Of a DNA stretch of 64,000 bases, positions 25,401-34,209 are shown piece after piece (position 1 is the stretch's first letter; every line of letters begins with the position of its first letter). A program made the translations under genes and the position numbers. The notes beneath the pieces were generated by a model, which saw only the letters and a program-made list of their open reading frames with translations, searched no databases and was not told the DNA's origin. The DNA comes from Lacihabitans sp. CCS-44 (GTDB lineage Bacteria > Bacteroidota > Bacteroidia > Cytophagales > Spirosomataceae), in NCBI RefSeq assembly GCF_024343735.1, contig NZ_RJUE01000003.1, positions 120,719 to 184,718 of the forward strand, read 5' to 3'.

Positions 25401-26714
25401 CTACAAAAAACTTACCTTCAAGATTTTTGTTGTAGCAGAATGGAGTTTAAAGCGATCGTCGGTACGCAAACCTACCAACCATAGAATATCTTGACTATCG
25501 CAGAGTACTTTTTGAATATTCTTTTGAGGGCTATCGATTTTACTATCTATCAAAAAGTCGGAAACCATCTTTTTGCCTTTCATTCCAAAAGGTTGAAACT
25601 TGTCTCCATGTTTCCAATTCCTAAGCGTCAAGGGCCATTTTATGTTATCAAAATCAAAAAAAGCATGCTCACTTTTCCGAATATCCATGATGCTTGGAAA
25701 ATCGGTGGTGACCTTCAAAACGATGGATTGCGTGCCAATTTCATAAAGTCCAGGTTCCTTAAAATGAAAGGTGTTTTCTTCCGAAGATTCCATTTTCTTC
25801 TCTAAAAACCATTCATTTCTGCCTGTCACAATCAGGTGCGTGTTAGATTCTATTCTTTTACCCGAAGTGGTTACATTTAATAAATCAATAACATCTTGAT
25901 AATTAAATCCATAGGACTTCAAAAACTCTTCCGTCAGTAAAGCAAATCCAGGGGTATTTTGCCATTCTGAAAACGGGATTTTAACAATTTCACCAAAATC
26001 AATAGATTGCTTAAAACGTTCTAACTTCTCATCAAAAATCGCATTTAGGTCATTTATCCTTCTAAAATTTACCTGAGCAGTATTTGCAAGACCCGGATTG
26101 ATTTCTTTCAGAATAGGAATGACCTGATGCCTGATTTTATTCCTTTGATAATCAACTGTTTGATTGGATGCATCTTCTCTCCAAGAAATATTGTTTTCAG
26201 CCAGATAAGCTAAAATTTCAGATACTTGAGCAAACAACAAAGGCCTTATGATTTTACCTTTTTTAAGTGGAATCGACTTCAATCCTTTTGGGCCTGTTCC
26301 TTTGGTGAGGTTCAAATAGAGGGTTTCTATTTTATCATCCAAGTTGTGAGCGGTGGCTAACCAATCAAAGCCTTCCGATACCATTAATTCATTAAACCAA
26401 GTATATCTAAGTTCTCTGGCAGCCATTTGGGTAGAAACTCTCCAATCTTTTGTTACTTTTTTGGTGTCTGTTTTGGTAGAAAAAAACGGAATCTGTTTTT
26501 TTTCACAAAACTTTTTCACAAAATTCTCGTCGCCATCAGAAGCCGAGCCACGCAATCCAAAATTATAATGTGCAACGGCAATATTAAATCGACCCTCAAC
26601 AAATAAATTTAGAAGTGCTATGGAATCTTTTCCACCGCTAACAGCCACCAAGACTTTGTCTGTAGCTTTACAAAGCTGATTTGTGTTAATAAATTCTAAA
26701 AAGTCCTTCAGCAT
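25401..26714 (-). CDS. tilS: tRNA(Ile)-lysidine synthetase
   Basis: A 437-residue enzyme. The PP-loop SGGKDS at residues 26-31 binds ATP and adenylates C34 of tRNA-Ile(CAU), which is then modified with lysine so that it reads AUA. Other TilS landmarks are VAHYNFGLRGSASDGDENFVKKFC, TAHNLDDKIETLYLNLTKGTGPKGL, and IRPLLFAQVSEILAYL followed by YQRNKIRHQVIPIL. The C-terminal TilS domain ends WKHGDKFQPFGMKGKKMVSDFLID and LVGLRTDDRFKL. The ATG at 26714 is used; the codon before it is TTG. It is divergent from the OstA-like gene with about 46 bp between them. Confidence 0.94.
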   Translation of the reverse strand: MLKDFLEFINTNQLCKATDKVLVAVSGGKDSIALLNLFVEGRFNIAVAHYNFGLRGSASDGDENFVKKFCEKKQIPFFSTKTDTKKVTKDWRVSTQMAARELRYTWFNELMVSEGFDWLATAHNLDDKIETLYLNLTKGTGPKGLKSIPLKKGKIIRPLLFAQVSEILAYLAENNISWREDASNQTVDYQRNKIRHQVIPILKEINPGLANTAQVNFRRINDLNAIFDEKLERFKQSIDFGEIVKIPFSEWQNTPGFALLTEEFLKSYGFNYQDVIDLLNVTTSGKRIESNTHLIVTGRNEWFLEKKMESSEENTFHFKEPGLYEIGTQSIVLKVTTDFPSIMDIRKSEHAFFDFDNIKWPLTLRNWKHGDKFQPFGMKGKKMVSDFLIDSKIDSPQKNIQKVLCDSQDILWLVGLRTDDRFKLHSATTKILKVSFL

Positions 26715-26760
26715 CAATTATTGCGAATAATCATTAACAAAAATACGTTAATTTTGCTTT

Positions 26761-28539
26761 ATGAATCGCAAAACCTTTTATTCTTTGAAAAGTAAAGCCA
26801 ATTTATTTTCCATCTTCTGGGCATTGATTTTTCTGAATTCTTTTTGTGTTTGGGGGCAAAAACCACTGAATCCTATCAAAGATAACGGCCCAAAAAGTAT
26901 GATAGAATTGGTGAGAGCCGATAGTTTGGTGGGAGATAATAGTCTGTCCAGAACACAAACTTTTTTGGGAAATGTTATTTTTATACACAGAGGCGTGAAA
27001 CTGGGCTGCCAAAAAGCAATTCATAATCAGTCTTCTAATTTTATTGAAGCCTACGGCAAAATTGTTATCAATCAAGGAGATACGCTCACCATTGTTGGTG
27101 ATACGCTTTTATATGATGGAAACTTGAGGTTTGCAAAAGTATATGGCAAACAAGTGATTTTAAGAGACAAAAAGGTTACGCTTCGCACCACCAAGATGTT
27201 TTATGACCTCAACCGCGACCAAGCTTATTACCCTGTCCCTGGAGTTCTAAATCAAGATTCCAGCAAGCTGAGCAGCGAAGAAGGATATTACAATACCAAA
27301 ACCAAGTATTTTAGATTCAATGGCGACGTAGAAATCCTAAATCCAAGTTACACGCTATGCACCGATTCCCTCGACTACGATACCTACACCAAGCAAGCCA
27401 TATTTAAAACCTTCACAACTATAAAGAGTAAAAATGGGGACATATCGGCTTACAAAGGCAGATACAATATAAAAACTAAAGTTTCGGCTTTTCAAGGTAG
27501 AGCCAAAGTGACCAATATAGATTATTCACTTGAGGGCGATACTTTGCAATTTGACAATACCAGAGGCTCCGGCAATGCGGACGGCAACGTAGTTTTTGTC
27601 TCATTCAAAGACAGTTTGGTAGTAGTAGGCGAAAAAGGGCTGCGGTTTGGAGATAAAGGACTAACCAAAATTATTGGCAATACGATTAGCCAAAGGGTTT
27701 CCAAAAAAGATACGCTTTTGATAGCTTCGGATACACTTTGGGTTTTCGAAAAACCTAAAAATGCAAAGATAGATAGCAGTAATATTTCTGAAAACATTGC
27801 TGGAAATGATATTACAAAAACAAAAAGTCAGGTTTTGATTGATAAACAAGTAAAGTTGAAAGAATTACAAAAACCGGAGCCGGTGCTCGTTGAAACTGAT
27901 ACAACCTCAAACAAAACTCCGACCAGTAAAGATATTGAAAAAATAATTGCGGATGGGAAAGTGGAAGTTTATAGAACTGATTTTCAAAGCCTTAGTGATT
28001 CGCTGGTTTATAACCTGAAAGATTCACTAATACATTTTTACACAAAACCCGTCATCTGGAATCAAGAAAACCAATTAGAGGCTGACACCATAGTGATTAC
28101 GCTAAAAAACAACCGATTGAAACTGATGGAGCTGCTTCAAAACAGCTTTGTAGTGCAAGTGGATACGATTAGAAATTTCAACCAAATAAAAGGCCGTAAA
28201 ATAGATGCTGTTTTTGACAATCGGTCTGTGCTGCAGACCATCAAAGTGGAAGGAAACGGAGAGTCTAAATATTTTGCTTTAGATGAAAAAAACAAAATAA
28301 TTGGACTTAATACTGTTCAATGCTCTAGCATGCAGTTTTACTTTAACTCCAAAAAAATCAAAAGCATTGTTTTCAGAGGCAAACCAGAATCCACTTTGAT
28401 TCCACCCAAAGAAATAGCGACAGAAGACATGAAATTGGACAGATTTGAATGGAAAACCAACAAAAAGCCTTCTAAAGAATCTATCTATGCCAAGAAATTT
28501 GGAAACTTACTCAGAAACTCAAAACTGATTATAATTTAA
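26761..28539 (+). CDS. OstA/LptA-like outer-membrane assembly protein
   Basis: A 592-residue secreted protein (signal ends NSFCVWGQ). Its repeated LptA/OstA-type beta units include TFLGNVIFIHRGVKLGCQKAIHNQ, AYGKIVINQGDTLTIVGDTLLYDG, FNGDVEIL, ISAYKGRYNIKT and ADGKVEVYRTDFQSLSDSLVYNLKDS. Bacteroidota have long OstA-like proteins of this type that probably extend the periplasmic lipopolysaccharide bridge. TAATTTTG at 26749-26756 is a -7 box unusually close to the ATG, implying a very short leader. LptC is encoded about 9 kb upstream. The assignment to the OstA family is firm; its exact place in the export path is inferred. Confidence 0.82.
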   Translation: MNRKTFYSLKSKANLFSIFWALIFLNSFCVWGQKPLNPIKDNGPKSMIELVRADSLVGDNSLSRTQTFLGNVIFIHRGVKLGCQKAIHNQSSNFIEAYGKIVINQGDTLTIVGDTLLYDGNLRFAKVYGKQVILRDKKVTLRTTKMFYDLNRDQAYYPVPGVLNQDSSKLSSEEGYYNTKTKYFRFNGDVEILNPSYTLCTDSLDYDTYTKQAIFKTFTTIKSKNGDISAYKGRYNIKTKVSAFQGRAKVTNIDYSLEGDTLQFDNTRGSGNADGNVVFVSFKDSLVVVGEKGLRFGDKGLTKIIGNTISQRVSKKDTLLIASDTLWVFEKPKNAKIDSSNISENIAGNDITKTKSQVLIDKQVKLKELQKPEPVLVETDTTSNKTPTSKDIEKIIADGKVEVYRTDFQSLSDSLVYNLKDSLIHFYTKPVIWNQENQLEADTIVITLKNNRLKLMELLQNSFVVQVDTIRNFNQIKGRKIDAVFDNRSVLQTIKVEGNGESKYFALDEKNKIIGLNTVQCSSMQFYFNSKKIKSIVFRGKPESTLIPPKEIATEDMKLDRFEWKTNKKPSKESIYAKKFGNLLRNSKLIII

Positions 28540-28583
28540 AATAGTCAATTTGGCCGTTCGCTTTCAGCCTATTTTACTATTTA

Positions 28584-29228
28584 TCAAGGACTTAGCCTTT
28601 CAATTTTCCAGCTATCATTTTCGTGTGTGTACAACAATCTGTCATGAAGCCTGTTGGGTCTTCCTTGCCAAAACTCCATACTTTGTGGCTTTAACACATA
28701 GCCTCCCCAATGCTGCGGACGTGGGATAATCTCCTCATTCTCAAATTTCTGCTGATAATACGCAAGTTTTTCATTCAACATTTCTCGTCCTTCTATCACG
28801 GCACTTTGTTCACTCACCCAGGCTCCAATTTGACTTTCTCGTGGTCTCGACCAAAAATACAAATCTGAGTCTTCGGTGGAGACCTTTTCTATCATACCTT
28901 CTATTCGCACCTGTCTTTCCAATTTATCCCAAAAAAACGTCAAACAAGCCGCATTATTCCCTTTTAATTCCAGACCTTTATGGCTATTATAATTTGTAAA
29001 AAAAACAAAACCATCTTCATCGAATCCTTTCAAAAGTACCACCCTTGCCGAAGGTTTAGCATCTTTAATTGTGGACAAAACCATTGCATTCGCTTCAACC
29101 AATTCTGCATTTAAGGCATCTTTAAACCATACTGAAAATTGAATAATTGGATTTGTGGAAACATTATTTTCTAAAAGTTCGTTTAACGTATAATTATTTC
29201 TAAGATTGGCTAAAGTAGTTTTGTCCAT
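28584..29228 (-). CDS. pdxH: pyridoxamine 5'-phosphate oxidase
   Basis: A 214-residue flavoprotein of the usual PdxH size. Landmarks are [83 protein letters not shown], and the C-terminal signature [27 protein letters not shown]. It oxidises pyridoxamine or pyridoxine 5'-phosphate to pyridoxal 5'-phosphate using FMN and oxygen, in the cytoplasm. Genes using PLP nearby include the MurF-Alr fusion, but there is no operon link. It converges with the OstA-like gene and is divergent from the DUF349 gene. Confidence 0.95.
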   Translation of the reverse strand: MDKTTLANLRNNYTLNELLENNVSTNPIIQFSVWFKDALNAELVEANAMVLSTIKDAKPSARVVLLKGFDEDGFVFFTNYNSHKGLELKGNNAACLTFFWDKLERQVRIEGMIEKVSTEDSDLYFWSRPRESQIGAWVSEQSAVIEGREMLNEKLAYYQQKFENEEIIPRPQHWGGYVLKPQSMEFWQGRPNRLHDRLLYTHENDSWKIERLSP

Positions 29229-29249
29229 GATTTATTAACCTTTTTTATG

Positions 29250-29275
29250 TTTGTTACGTATATTTATTAAATTTG
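29250..29275 (+). promoter_or_regulatory. candidate promoter of the DUF349 gene
   Basis: TAAATTTG at 29268-29275 matches the -7 box. A TTTG at 29250-29253 lies 14 nt upstream, shorter than the usual spacer, so only the -7 half is convincing. The ATG at 29306 follows 31 nt later. Confidence 0.35.
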
Positions 29276-29305
29276 TGACCTATTTAAGATTACCAACGAA
29301 TTTTG

Positions 29306-31330
29306 ATGATTGAACCAAGTATCGAACCGACCAACAACATTGATGACATCAATGCCGAAAATATAGTTTCGGATAACACTGAATTAATTTCAGATGCAAC
29401 TCCCGTGGAAAAAACCGAAGCCCTTGATAACTCAGAAACTCCCCAAAGTTCTGAAATTCTGGCAGAAGAAAAAATGATTGAAGTCACAAACATAGATGTG
29501 TCTGAAGAAAGCACTGATATTGAAGAAATTGAAGAGCTAGATGAGCCATCATCTATGCCAAGTTTCGATAACGACTTCACAAATTACACCAAAAAAGAAT
29601 ACGTGGATTTGGCAGATAAAATGCTGGATGCCATGAAATCTAGAAGCTTGAGTGCTGCCGATGTAAAAAATATCGACAATGTGCTGAAGGTTATCAGAGG
29701 CGTTTTTGATGAATTGGCTCAAAAAGAAAAGTCAGAAGCACGTCAAGCTTTCAAAGAGCAAAACGGTACAGATGAAGGTTTTGACTTCAAAAACGATAAC
29801 TATTCCATAAGATTTGAGGGAATTCTGGTTCAAATTCGTGAAAAAAGACAAAATTTCTATCAAAAATTAGAGAGAGAAAGAGAGGACTATTTCGAAGTTA
29901 AAACTCGTTTGCTACAAAGCTTAAGAGAAATAGTAGAAACTGAAGAAAAAGGCGAATCAAAAAATAATTGGGAGGCATTTAAAAAACTTCAAACAGAGTG
30001 GAAAAATGCAGGAAACATCAATTCGGTTCATAACGGTACACTTTGGTCAGCATATAATGCTTTGGTAGATAGGTATTTTGATATCAGAAGCATTCAAAAC
30101 GAACTGAAAGACCTCGACAGAAAGAAGAATGTAATCAACAAAGAAGGCGTAGTTATAAAAATAGAAGCCATTGCAGATACGTTGAAGGAAAGCCCACTGA
30201 CCAACATTGTACTCAAAAAAGCCAACGAACTACTATTAGAATATAAACAAATAGGACCCGGACCAAGAGAAGAACAAGAAGCTCTTTGGGCGAGACTTAA
30301 AGCCGCTTTTGATGTTATATATGAGAAAAAACGTGAATTGGCCAAAGAAAATAGTGCATTAAACGAGGATATTTTCAATGCCAAAAACCAATTATTTCTC
30401 AATCTAAAACCTTATTTGGAATTCCAAAGCGATAGCATCAACGAATGGAACGCCAAGTCTAAGGAAGTTATGGAAATCCAAGACCAATGGAACGCCATAA
30501 AGGGTTCTATGCCTCGCGATAAAGGCAAAGAAGTAAGCAAAGAGTTTTGGCATGCATTGAAGCAGTTCTTCAAAAACAAGAGCGATTTCTTTGCAAAATT
30601 AGAAGCCAAACGTGAGGCCAACTACAAGGCTAAAGAAGAGCTTTGTGTAGCAGCAGAAGAAATACTGTCCTCTGGCGATCACTCTGCTCCAAATACCAAC
30701 AAAATTATTGATTTACAGAAAAAGTGGAAAACGATTGGGCATGTTCCTGAAAAATACAAGGACACGCTTTACAACAAATTCAAAGCCACTTGTGATCAGT
30801 ATTTTGACCTAAAACGTACCGAAACCAAGTCGCAAGATGCCGAGTTCGATGCGAATTTAGCCAAGAAAACGGCTATTTGTGAAGAAATAGAAAAAATGGC
30901 TGAGGCAGGCACGTCTGACTTGTCGAAACTGAGTGATTATAAGAAAGCTTTCGCAGCCATAGGTTTTGTACCTCGTAAAGACATGCAAAACATTCAAGCA
31001 AGGTTTATTAAGGCCATCAATAATTTCGTGAAGACATCTTCTGGCTTAGACAAATCTGAAAAAGATAAGCTGATGCTCCAAAACGAAGCCGAGGTGGTCT
31101 TAAAAACAGGCGGAAACACCAAGAACCTTGATAAGCAAGAAAACGAAATTAGACGTAAAATGAAGACCCTTGAGGAAGAAATTACGCTAACCAGAAACAA
31201 TATCGAATTCTTTGGGCATTCTAAAAATGCAGAAAAACTTAAAGCTGAATACATGCAGAAAGTAGTGAAGGCAGAAAAAGAACTGAAGGATTTGCAAGAT
31301 AAAATCAAACTTATCAACGCAGCCAATTAA
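29306..31330 (+). CDS. DUF349 multi-repeat protein
   Basis: A 674-residue, highly charged protein started at the ATG at 29306. The first 100 residues are acidic and low in complexity. Repeated DUF349 units of about 70 residues follow, each with a W-x-x-x-G-x-x-x-x-x-x-x-x-x-x-L-W-x-x-F pattern: FKKLQTEWKNAGNINSVHNGTLWSAY, ELLLEYKQIGPGPREEQEALWARL, VMEIQDQWNAIKGSM and IIDLQKKWKTIGHVPEKYKDTLYNKF. The end is a coiled coil (MKTLEEEITLTRNN and on). These proteins are common in Bacteroidota and their biochemical role is not established. The gene ends at a strong terminator before tRNA-Thr. Confidence 0.85.
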   Translation: MIEPSIEPTNNIDDINAENIVSDNTELISDATPVEKTEALDNSETPQSSEILAEEKMIEVTNIDVSEESTDIEEIEELDEPSSMPSFDNDFTNYTKKEYVDLADKMLDAMKSRSLSAADVKNIDNVLKVIRGVFDELAQKEKSEARQAFKEQNGTDEGFDFKNDNYSIRFEGILVQIREKRQNFYQKLEREREDYFEVKTRLLQSLREIVETEEKGESKNNWEAFKKLQTEWKNAGNINSVHNGTLWSAYNALVDRYFDIRSIQNELKDLDRKKNVINKEGVVIKIEAIADTLKESPLTNIVLKKANELLLEYKQIGPGPREEQEALWARLKAAFDVIYEKKRELAKENSALNEDIFNAKNQLFLNLKPYLEFQSDSINEWNAKSKEVMEIQDQWNAIKGSMPRDKGKEVSKEFWHALKQFFKNKSDFFAKLEAKREANYKAKEELCVAAEEILSSGDHSAPNTNKIIDLQKKWKTIGHVPEKYKDTLYNKFKATCDQYFDLKRTETKSQDAEFDANLAKKTAICEEIEKMAEAGTSDLSKLSDYKKAFAAIGFVPRKDMQNIQARFIKAINNFVKTSSGLDKSEKDKLMLQNEAEVVLKTGGNTKNLDKQENEIRRKMKTLEEEITLTRNNIEFFGHSKNAEKLKAEYMQKVVKAEKELKDLQDKIKLINAAN

Positions 31331-31337
31331 TATCTGA

Positions 31338-31399
31338 AAACCTAATTGTTTAAGAAAAAACGAAAGTTTTGATAATCAAACAATTAGGTTTTTTTTTCA
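31338..31399 (+). terminator. strong terminator after the DUF349 gene
   Basis: AAACCTAATTGTTT (31338-31351) pairs perfectly with AAACAATTAGGTTT (31378-31391), and the second arm runs into a series of T. The 26-nt loop is AT-rich. It insulates the tRNA promoter that follows. Confidence 0.85.
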
Positions 31400-31416
31400 A
31401 AAAAAGATAAAAAATA

Positions 31417-31448
31417 TTTGCGTGGTGTACTTTTTGGATATAGTTTTG
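31417..31448 (+). promoter_or_regulatory. tRNA-Thr promoter
   Basis: TTTG (31417-31420), a 20-nt spacer and TAGTTTTG (31441-31448) match the Bacteroidota consensus closely. Transcription would start about 48 nt before the tRNA. GTGGTG (31423) and CACCAC (31450) flank the -7 region as an inverted pair. Confidence 0.65.
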
Positions 31449-31502
31449 CACCACAATTAAGGAACGGCGTTCGCAACGAAGCTCAAACTAATTAAAATAT
31501 AG

Positions 31503-31575
31503 GCCTCTTTAGCTCAGCTGGTAGAGCAACTGATTTGTAATCAGTAGGTCATTGGTTCGATCCCGATAAGAGGCT
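31503..31575 (+). tRNA. tRNA-Thr (TGT)
   Basis: A complete cloverleaf. The acceptor pairs GCCTCTT with AAGAGGC. The D arm is GCTC/GAGC. The anticodon arm is ACTGA/TCAGT with loop TTTGTAA, giving anticodon TGT for threonine codon ACA. The T arm ATTGG/CCGAT has loop TTCGATC. The discriminator is T and CCA is not encoded. A terminator follows at once. Confidence 0.95.
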
Positions 31576-31577
31576 CA

Positions 31578-31607
31578 AAGCCGGCTCAGAAATGAGTCGG
31601 CTTTTTT
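31578..31607 (+). terminator. tRNA-Thr terminator
   Basis: AAGCCGGCTCA and TGAGTCGGCTT pair over 11 positions (one G-T) around a GAAA loop, followed by TTTTT. It starts within three bases of the tRNA end. Confidence 0.85.
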
Positions 31608-31627
31608 GTTTGTAAAAAAAACCATTT

Positions 31628-31724
31628 ACTCATTGAACTAGAAGTCCCTGTTCAATACAGATAAGAGGCTCAAAACCGACAGAGACGGCTTCCGTTCAGA
31701 AGTGTGATTCGGCTTTGTTGTTTG
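31628..31724 (+). repeat. decayed partial copy of the tRNA-Thr 3' half and terminator
   Basis: GATAAGAGGCTCAAA occurs at 31565-31579 in the tRNA end and again at 31660-31674, an offset of 95 bp. Around the second copy the match continues in degraded form: ACTCATTGAAC and GTTCAATACAG replace the anticodon/T arm, and CCGAC with GATTCGGCTTTGTTGTTTG replaces the terminator. It cannot fold as a tRNA. Confidence 0.65.
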
Positions 31725-31869
31725 GTCGATAAATACTTGACATTTATCAATAATCTATCCCAATTTAGCGAATTTTCGCAAAAAAAGTTTGTTTCGAGAC
31801 TCCAGCTATTTAATTTTGTGCTGTGAATTACACTTCACCAACAAACTGAAACTTGCTTTCAGGAAAAAG

Positions 31870-31908
31870 AGCCTTATGAATTATAAATTCAAAAAGGCTT
31901 TTTTTTTA
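31870..31908. terminator. bidirectional terminator right of tRNA-Thr
   Basis: AGCCTT and AAGGCT enclose an inner stem TGAATT/AATTCA with loop ATA. A run of nine T follows on the plus side and A-rich sequence lies on the other. It lies 27 bp past the rhodanese stop and can end that leftward transcript. Confidence 0.7.
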
Positions 31909-31934
31909 CCGAAAAACAAACAACAAAAAGATAA

Positions 31935-32237
31935 TCAACCGATGGACATCCAGCTGCCGCCATCATATACTTCTTCCAATCCATTTTTTATTAGTACACG
32001 CTTAGCATTGGAGCTACGCATTCCAGAGGCACAACAAACCACTATTGGTTTTTTATAGCCTTTAATTTTACTGATATTACCCTGAATTTTATCTAATGGA
32101 ATATTCACAGATCCTTTCACATGGCCACCAGCGAATTCACCTGGCGTCCTCACATCTATTACTATTGCTCCATTTTCAATAATACTCTTTACATCTACTT
32201 TATTGCCTCCACCAAATAAACTGCTGAAAAATCCCAT
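31935..32237 (-). CDS. single-domain rhodanese-like protein
   Basis: A 100-residue protein from the ATG at 32237 (MGFFSSLFGGGNK). The single rhodanese domain has IVIDVRTPGEFAGGHVKGSVNIPLDKI and the active-site loop CCASGMRS, whose second Cys starts the C-x-G-x-R-type catalytic loop. It likely transfers sulfane sulfur to a thiol acceptor in the cytoplasm. A slightly longer frame adds eleven residues that lack family character. The gene stands alone between the tRNA region and a 316-bp gap. Confidence 0.9.
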   Translation of the reverse strand: MGFFSSLFGGGNKVDVKSIIENGAIVIDVRTPGEFAGGHVKGSVNIPLDKIQGNISKIKGYKKPIVVCCASGMRSSNAKRVLIKNGLEEVYDGGSWMSIG

Positions 32238-32553
32238 AATTTGATTGTTTAAATTTTCAACAAAAATCACAAAACGGTTCCAAAATCTTTGTGAGAAATA
32301 TCACTTTTAATTCCTAATTGCTTGATATTTTTTATTTAGAAATAGCATTTCCCTTTTAAGCACTTCAACTTTATACAATTTGTAGCGACTTGAAAATTAA
32401 ACCATTCAATTAAAGTAAATTATCCTTAAGATTAATTTTCCAAGAAAATACAAATCAAGAATATGTGAGAATGACTAATTGGAATTAAAAGATATCAATT
32501 ATTGGAAAATTCGCTTTTTTTTTCATTGTTTTGTGAAAAATTAATCTAAATAA
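32238..32553. other. AT-rich gap, nothing recognised
   Basis: 316 bp between the divergent rhodanese and small membrane-protein genes. It must contain both promoters but I see no clear -33/-7 pair, hairpin or repeat. Confidence 0.3.
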
Positions 32554-32991
32554 GTGAAAAAATTAATTCTCATTATCATCCTCTTAATTCTGGCTCTTGT
32601 GGGCTGGTATATAAGCACTGGTTATTTCTCATCAGGAGAAAGAGCCGGAACAATTTCAAAACTCAGCGAGAGAGGCTATATTTTCAAAACTAACGAAGGT
32701 GTGCTTAATGAAGGAGGTTACTCAGGTGAAACAGGAACCTTGACTCCAAGATATTGGGAGTTTTCGGCAAAAGAAGATTCTGTGGTAGCAAAACTTAAAA
32801 CTGCCCTGTCTTCAGGAGAAAGGGTAACGCTAGTCTATCATGAAAAATTCGTAAAATTCCCATGGAATGGTGACACTAAGTATTTCATAATAGATGTATT
32901 GTTCTTACCTAAAAGAGTAGAGCCTGTAGTTCCAGCGGAAGTTATTCCTTCTCCAGTAACTACGCCAATAGATACTTCTACAACAATATAA
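32554..32991 (+). CDS. small membrane-anchored protein of unknown function
   Basis: A 145-residue protein that starts with GTG; no in-frame ATG precedes the hydrophobic segment. Residues 3-20 (KLILIIILLILALVGWYI) form one membrane anchor. A soluble beta-rich domain follows (AGTISKLSERGYIFKTNEGVLNEGGY, VTLVYHEKFVKFPWNGDTKYFIIDVLFL). A Pro/Thr tail ends the protein. Homologues in Bacteroidota are often mislabelled 6-phosphogluconate dehydrogenase; there is no Rossmann fold here. A terminator follows. Confidence 0.65.
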   Translation: MKKLILIIILLILALVGWYISTGYFSSGERAGTISKLSERGYIFKTNEGVLNEGGYSGETGTLTPRYWEFSAKEDSVVAKLKTALSSGERVTLVYHEKFVKFPWNGDTKYFIIDVLFLPKRVEPVVPAEVIPSPVTTPIDTSTTI

Positions 32992-33014
32992 AATTCGACT
33001 GATATAGAGATAAG

Positions 33015-33040
33015 AAAAGGAGCTTTCGGCTCCTTTTTTG
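33015..33040. terminator. terminator between convergent genes
   Basis: AAAAGGAGC and GCTCCTTTT form a perfect 9-bp stem around TTTCG, followed by TTG. It lies between the small membrane protein and the leftward cbb3 operon and ends just before the stop of the SafE-like gene. Confidence 0.8.
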
Positions 33041-33042
33041 TT

Positions 33043-33744
33043 TTAATGAACTGTTACACAATCTGTGTTTAATTCTTGTCCTGGAGCTGTATAAAGACTT
33101 TGAATATCGTAATCCATGCCTCTAAAAATAAGCCAAGCACCGAGTAAAACATACGTGTACGTTATGATAGTTTTGAAATGAGCACCTAAAACCTTCCTTA
33201 TTTGACTCATACCTAGGCTTACTGGCAGCATAAGGGGAATTGTGCCCAAACCAAATAGTATCATCGTTAAGGCTGCATCTGACCAATTGGTTGCCAAAAA
33301 AGCCCCAGCCAGAGCCACGTAAACCATTCCGCATGGTAGAAGTCCATTTACCAATCCAAAAGAAAACTGAGCGAGAAAAGACTTGCTTTTAAATAACTTT
33401 GCAAAAACACCTTTCAACAAACTTGAAAAACGATAAAACATATTTGGATTGGAGATTTTGTTTTTAAACGCATAAGGCAAAAGCACATAAGCCAACACCA
33501 AAATTCCGAAAGTAATGGAAAGCATTTTTTGACTTATAAAAAAACTAACTTTCTCACCAAAAAAACCTGCGGTAGCACCCAATAATGAATAAGTCACTAC
33601 CCTACCCAAGTTATAAGAAACTCTCCCGAAGACGAATTTTATGGAAAAATGACCATCATTGGGCAACAACAGAGTAAGCGGTCCGCACATGCCTACGCAA
33701 TGCAAACTACCTACCAAACCCAACAAAAAAGCTGACCAAAGCAT
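33043..33744 (-). CDS. SafE/DsbD-like membrane protein of the cbb3 operon
   Basis: A 233-residue protein with about six membrane segments. The first carries LGLVGSLHCVGMCGPLTLLL, a His-Cys/Met-Cys-Gly motif found in the SafE/TauE-like and DsbD-like family associated with copper handling. A second Cys-containing repeat, FGLVNGLLPCGMVYVALAGAF, has the typical N-G-L-L-P-C-G. In many Bacteroidota it is the last gene of the cbb3 oxidase operon, as here, and is thought to help load copper into the oxidase. The call as a sulfite exporter in databases is a family label only. Confidence 0.8.
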   Translation of the reverse strand: MLWSAFLLGLVGSLHCVGMCGPLTLLLPNDGHFSIKFVFGRVSYNLGRVVTYSLLGATAGFFGEKVSFFISQKMLSITFGILVLAYVLLPYAFKNKISNPNMFYRFSSLLKGVFAKLFKSKSFLAQFSFGLVNGLLPCGMVYVALAGAFLATNWSDAALTMILFGLGTIPLMLPVSLGMSQIRKVLGAHFKTIITYTYVLLGAWLIFRGMDYDIQSLYTAPGQELNTDCVTVH

Positions 33745-33747
33745 AGC

Positions 33748-34185
33748 TTATAATTGAATTTTTTGCTCTTTGTAATATTCTTGACCAGCTTTTTCCCACT
33801 CCAGTTTTACCGTCCAAAGACCATCAGCCAATTTGCCAATGTATATTTTTTGTTGGCCCGCATAGTCTAAATTCATCGGGATTTTGTAATCCATTTTTTG
33901 GCTAGAAGGTCTGTAAAAAACCACTGATCCCGTAGAGCCAATCGATTGGTTGGTCAAATCTATATAGACGCTATCCACATCATTTTTTACCAAAATTTGC
34001 AAATCTTTGCCCAATGCATTGGCATTTTTTACTTTTTGAATGCGGGTTTCATACGCAAGTTCATCACTGTAATAGTTTTCTGTTACCAAAAAAATATCTT
34101 TTTGTTTTATACACAAAACAACCAATGTGAGCATAAAAACAACGAATCCTACATAAACGAGTCCTATTTTGTGTCCCCAGTTCAT
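33748..34185 (-). CDS. ccoH: FixH/CcoH-like oxidase assembly protein
   Basis: A 145-residue protein with one N-terminal membrane span (IGLVYVGFVVFMLTLVVLCI). A periplasmic FixH domain follows: ENYYSDELAYETRIQKVKNANAL, PMNLDYAGQQKIYIGKLADGLWTVKLEWEKAGQEYY. FixH/CcoH proteins stay bound to cbb3 oxidase and help its assembly. It is spaced 3 nt from the SafE-like gene and 24 nt from ccoG, in one operon. Confidence 0.88.
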   Translation of the reverse strand: MNWGHKIGLVYVGFVVFMLTLVVLCIKQKDIFLVTENYYSDELAYETRIQKVKNANALGKDLQILVKNDVDSVYIDLTNQSIGSTGSVVFYRPSSQKMDYKIPMNLDYAGQQKIYIGKLADGLWTVKLEWEKAGQEYYKEQKIQL

Positions 34186-34209
34186 AGTTTTAAAAATTTA
34201 TATTGTTAA

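Noticed and set aside
31628..31724. Second tRNA gene after tRNA-Thr
   Set aside because: The acceptor 5' strand, D arm and a foldable anticodon arm are missing; only the 3' end and terminator match.
32554..32991. Small membrane protein as 6-phosphogluconate dehydrogenase, a label often given to its relatives
   Set aside because: No nucleotide-binding motif and far too short; one membrane anchor and a beta-rich domain only.
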